Source: JAKAWW01 sp049966775
GTDB lineage: Archaea > Micrarchaeota > Micrarchaeia > Micrarchaeales > Micrarchaeaceae
Assembly (NCBI GenBank): GCA_049966775.1
Contig: JBMFTZ010000010.1
Coordinates: 1-23,570 of the forward strand
Length of the DNA stretch: 23,570 bases
Reading direction: 5' to 3'
In this document: one piece after another, positions 21,793-23,570 of the stretch
Numbering within the stretch: the first letter of the stretch is position 1
Layout: each line of letters begins with the position of its first letter
The notes under the pieces: model-generated
What the model saw: the letters and a program-made list of their open reading frames with translations, nothing else
Database searches by the model: none
Told to the model about the DNA's origin: nothing
Made by a program: the position numbers and the translations under genes

Positions 21793-22188
21793 ATGCGCAA
21801 GATGGGATTTGCACAAGGGGCTGCAGCTGCTTTGTACATAGCACTGATGCTTGTTATTTACTTCACAGAAAAGCTTGATAATGTCATCATTGAGGTTGTT
21901 GTGTATTTTACCATATTTTTGTTCCTTGCGTCTGCAATAATAGCAATAAGCAACGTACAAAGAGCCTATGACAACACCAGATTCGTGCTTTTTGTGATGC
22001 TTGGAACAGGGCTCGTTGCGCTTGCGATTGCCTCGTACCTTGTTTTGGATATTCACACGGCAGGGCACATAAGGTACACTAATGTGGCATTATTCGCATC
22101 GATGTTGATCGCGTCAGCATATGCATTCAGCAGGGCGAAGCGCAGGATAGACATTACCGACAAGACTTCGTTTGGATATGTGGAATGA
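21793..22188 (+). CDS. Hypothetical membrane protein with four helices
   Basis: 131 residues. Four hydrophobic stretches are seen at about 8-26, 34-55, 65-87 and 95-112, joined by short loops (FTEKLDNV, NVQRAYDNTR, HTAGHIRY). The C-terminus is basic and then polar (SRAKRRIDITDKTSFGYVE). Family not recognised. There is no ribosome binding site, but the TATA-like box fits a leaderless mRNA. A hairpin repeat starts ten bases after its stop codon, and then a pilin-like gene lies on the other strand. Confidence 0.65.
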   Translation: MRKMGFAQGAAAALYIALMLVIYFTEKLDNVIIEVVVYFTIFLFLASAIIAISNVQRAYDNTRFVLFVMLGTGLVALAIASYLVLDIHTAGHIRYTNVALFASMLIASAYAFSRAKRRIDITDKTSFGYVE

Positions 22189-22197
22189 TTGCGGAAT

Positions 22198-22236
22198 GCT
22201 TGGCAGAAAGCCTGCAATTTATTCGCGGGGATGCCA
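22198..22236 (+). repeat. Hairpin repeat family B, copy 2 (shortened)
   Basis: GCTTGGCAGAAAGCC, then a weaker stem (CCTGC/GCGGG around AATTTATTC) and GATGCCAGA. It matches 16211-16252 at its ends and in the AATTTATT centre but has lost some bases. The outer TGGCA/TGCCA pair is kept. No transposase nearby. Confidence 0.5.
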
Positions 22237-22299
22237 GATAAGATAGCACTTTGCGCTAAGTCTCAATTATTCAATACCTATCGTAGATGTTCTTTCATG

Positions 22300-22328
22300 C
22301 CCCTAACTATGTTTACAAGGCTTAGGGG
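22300..22328. repeat. Inverted repeat CCCCTAA / TTAGGGG
   Basis: Seven-base perfect arms with a 15-base loop, directly before the left copy of the long direct repeat. It lies downstream of the pilin-like gene on the minus strand and may end its transcript. Confidence 0.35.
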
Positions 22329-22329
22329 G

Positions 22330-22395
22330 TTGCTGCTAATCGACTGTAACGTATGGGTTGTAGAGCAGACATACAACGATATGCAAAGCAATACA
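22330..22395 (+). repeat. Long direct repeat beside the pilin gene, left copy
   Basis: 66 bases matching 23499-23564 at 57 positions without gaps. It abuts the pilin-like gene's stop codon. Read on the plus strand, five of nine differences fall at third codon positions of one frame (LLLIDCNVWVVEQTYNDMQ here, LLLIGCKVWVVEQIYNTMQ there), which is weakly suggestive of coding descent. Confidence 0.65.
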
Positions 22396-22397
22396 GG

Positions 22398-23429
22398 TTA
22401 TGGCGGCGTGTAGCCATTCCACCAGTTGCTAACGAAAGTAACACCGCCGTTTATTTGGCCGTTGTTGCCATTGCCGCTGTAGTCGTTTGCGTTGCCGTTT
22501 AATGGCCACCAGCCAACAAGGTTCTGCAAATCTATGGGCGCGCCGCCTATGCCCTCCTGGTAGAGGGCTTGTAGATCAGCTTGGGACAAAGAGGTGTTAT
22601 ACAGTTGAACATTTGACAAGTACCCTCCTTCTAATCTAGTAGAGCAACACCACCAACTTCCTAACTCGAAACCATAGCCATATTGCACATAATTTGAAGG
22701 TGGCGGAGAATTCCATGTTACATTATTGCAACTTCCATCTACACATATAGCAAGATAATTACCACTGGCACTTGGGTTATAATGAAAAACATCAGCCAAA
22801 AATACTTCTTTGTTGTAAGGTATGCCACCATATCCTACACTTTCTGCACCGGCATTTGTACAAGCACCTCCAGAGCTATACCATTGTACGGAAAAAACAC
22901 TATATTGTGATGGTGAAGAACCACCAACCCACAAGCCTGATGTGCATCCTGTAGTCTCTTGTACTAAAGCACGACCTGTGCTACTATTTAATAGAGTAGC
23001 TTCATCAAACCAAGCGGTGATCGTATACGAACCGCCATCCCATGCGGTATTGAGGGTTGATGATGAGGGCACATATACCCACGATACACTTGTATTAGGG
23101 ATATAAGATGTATACTGCGGCAGCTCGCCGTTGCATACACCTTCTGTGTTTACGAAGGCGGTAGTTCCAGGGCCATCGGGTCTGAAGACTTGGCATGCGC
23201 CTGGCTGTGCCTTCGGCGCGTATGCCATCGGGTTGAAAACTCCCAATTGGAAGAGTGCTGCAAGGACGATGCTTATGATGAGAATGGCCCACCCGTATGT
23301 CATCAGGTACTCCATCGCAGATTGAGCTTTTGCTCTAGCTTTTAACAAAGGCCTTGCCCTGAATACGGCTTTATGATTGCCATTCCTTTTCCGACCCTGC
23401 ATGTATGAAGCCTCGCCCTTTTTCTGCAT
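22398..23429 (-). CDS. Pilin-like protein: class III signal peptide and LamG-like domain
   Basis: 343 residues. The N-terminus is basic, then KAQSAMEYLMTYGWAILI near 34-51: a class III (archaeal type IV pilin) signal with cleavage expected between A35 and Q36 and the conserved E40, followed by a hydrophobic helix to about 63. The rest is extracellular, rich in Ser, Thr, Asn, Gly and aromatics. The last third has LamG/concanavalin-like features (YLSNVQLYNTSLSQADLQAL, NLVGWWPLNGNANDYSGNGN). It is probably an adhesin-type pilin or S-layer-associated protein. Sampled GC is about 65% over the signal region (23161-23220) and 53% at the 3' end, but about 36% in the middle (22681-22800), so the gene is mosaic. 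ATG 23429 fits the TATA box; ATG 23402 is an alternative. Confidence 0.88.
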   Translation of the reverse strand: MQKKGEASYMQGRKRNGNHKAVFRARPLLKARAKAQSAMEYLMTYGWAILIISIVLAALFQLGVFNPMAYAPKAQPGACQVFRPDGPGTTAFVNTEGVCNGELPQYTSYIPNTSVSWVYVPSSSTLNTAWDGGSYTITAWFDEATLLNSSTGRALVQETTGCTSGLWVGGSSPSQYSVFSVQWYSSGGACTNAGAESVGYGGIPYNKEVFLADVFHYNPSASGNYLAICVDGSCNNVTWNSPPPSNYVQYGYGFELGSWWCCSTRLEGGYLSNVQLYNTSLSQADLQALYQEGIGGAPIDLQNLVGWWPLNGNANDYSGNGNNGQINGGVTFVSNWWNGYTPP

Positions 23430-23456
23430 GCTCTCACTGATACTATTAAAAAAAAC

Positions 23457-23464
23457 AATAAATA
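23457..23464 (-). promoter_or_regulatory. TATA-like box for the pilin-like gene
   Basis: TATTTATT on the minus strand, centred about 31 bases before ATG 23429, predicting a leader of only a few bases. It sits between the gene and the right copy of the direct repeat. Confidence 0.45.
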
Positions 23465-23498
23465 CCTTGCTGTCTGTATTTGCAGAAAAAGCTTGGGG

Positions 23499-23564
23499 TT
23501 GCTGCTAATCGGCTGCAAAGTGTGGGTTGTGGAACAGATATACAACACTATGCAAAGCAATACA
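23499..23564 (+). repeat. Long direct repeat beside the pilin gene, right copy
   Basis: Second copy of the 66-base repeat at 22330-22395 (57 of 66 identical), about 70 bases upstream of the pilin-like start. It reaches almost to the window edge and may continue outside. Confidence 0.65.
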
Positions 23565-23570
23565 AATATC

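Noticed and set aside
22189..22413. 74-codon plus-strand frame after the membrane protein
   Set aside because: It is made of the hairpin repeat and the direct repeat and runs into the pilin gene's 3' end; only the weak third-position bias in the repeat hints at coding.
1..23570. CRISPR array, tRNA genes, 16S or 23S rRNA
   Set aside because: No regularly spaced repeats and no tRNA T-loop/acceptor pattern were seen in any spacer; only 5S rRNA has recognisable rRNA sequence.

Overview
The window looks archaeal. Several genes have a TATA-like box about 26 bases before a start that is leaderless or nearly so, and others carry GAGGTGAT-type ribosome binding sites. The gene content agrees: an archaeal/eukaryotic-type prolyl-tRNA synthetase with a C-terminal cysteine set, an isoprenyl diphosphate synthase, a tandem Lrp/AsnC regulator, an adenosine-specific kinase (DUF355), a HemK/Mtq2-like methyltransferase, a class III signal peptide protein with a LamG-like C-terminus, and a 5S rRNA gene standing alone. 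Moderate GC, short spacers, the unlinked 5S and the pilin/LamG protein suggest a small-genome DPANN lineage (Micrarchaeota-like), but that placement is inference.

Layout. 1-1860: 3' part of a radical SAM/SPASM gene and a zinc alcohol dehydrogenase. 2008-7600: a same-strand five-gene cluster with a UDP-sugar dehydrogenase, a GDP-mannose 3,5-epimerase-like enzyme, a membrane GT2 glycosyltransferase, a nucleotidyltransferase-fold protein and a MoaA-like radical SAM enzyme. This looks like a nucleotide-sugar or surface-glycan pathway. A 100-N gap inside it is flanked by an exact 55-base repeat and is probably a scaffolding artefact. 7600-11850: an eroded accessory stretch holding an archaeal-ATPase relic, an MFS transporter with a foreign-looking tail, a solo IS200/IS605-like end, an unknown ORF, an AT-rich small gene, a mosaic Lrp-like regulator, and 3' fragments of a second radical SAM/dehydrogenase pair. 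11847-16112: housekeeping genes (isoprenyl diphosphate synthase, ProS, a SAM methyltransferase, DUF355). 16364-18993: an operon of an RHH regulator, a small unknown protein, a CysD-like protein and a CysN-like GTPase, behind a perfect palindrome. 19055-21668: a second solo IS-like end, 5S rRNA (minus strand), and HIT, HemK-like, GNAT and DUF72 genes. 21793-23570: a four-helix membrane protein, a hairpin repeat, and a pilin-like LamG protein flanked by a 66-base imperfect direct repeat.

The most interesting items are the CysD-like protein that carries the CC and CxxC cysteines of iron-sulfur APS reductases, the glycan cluster with its MoaA-like radical SAM enzyme, the mosaic pilin gene between direct repeats, and two families of dispersed TnpB-type hairpin ends with no transposase gene in the window. 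No CRISPR array, tRNA, 16S or 23S rRNA gene was found.
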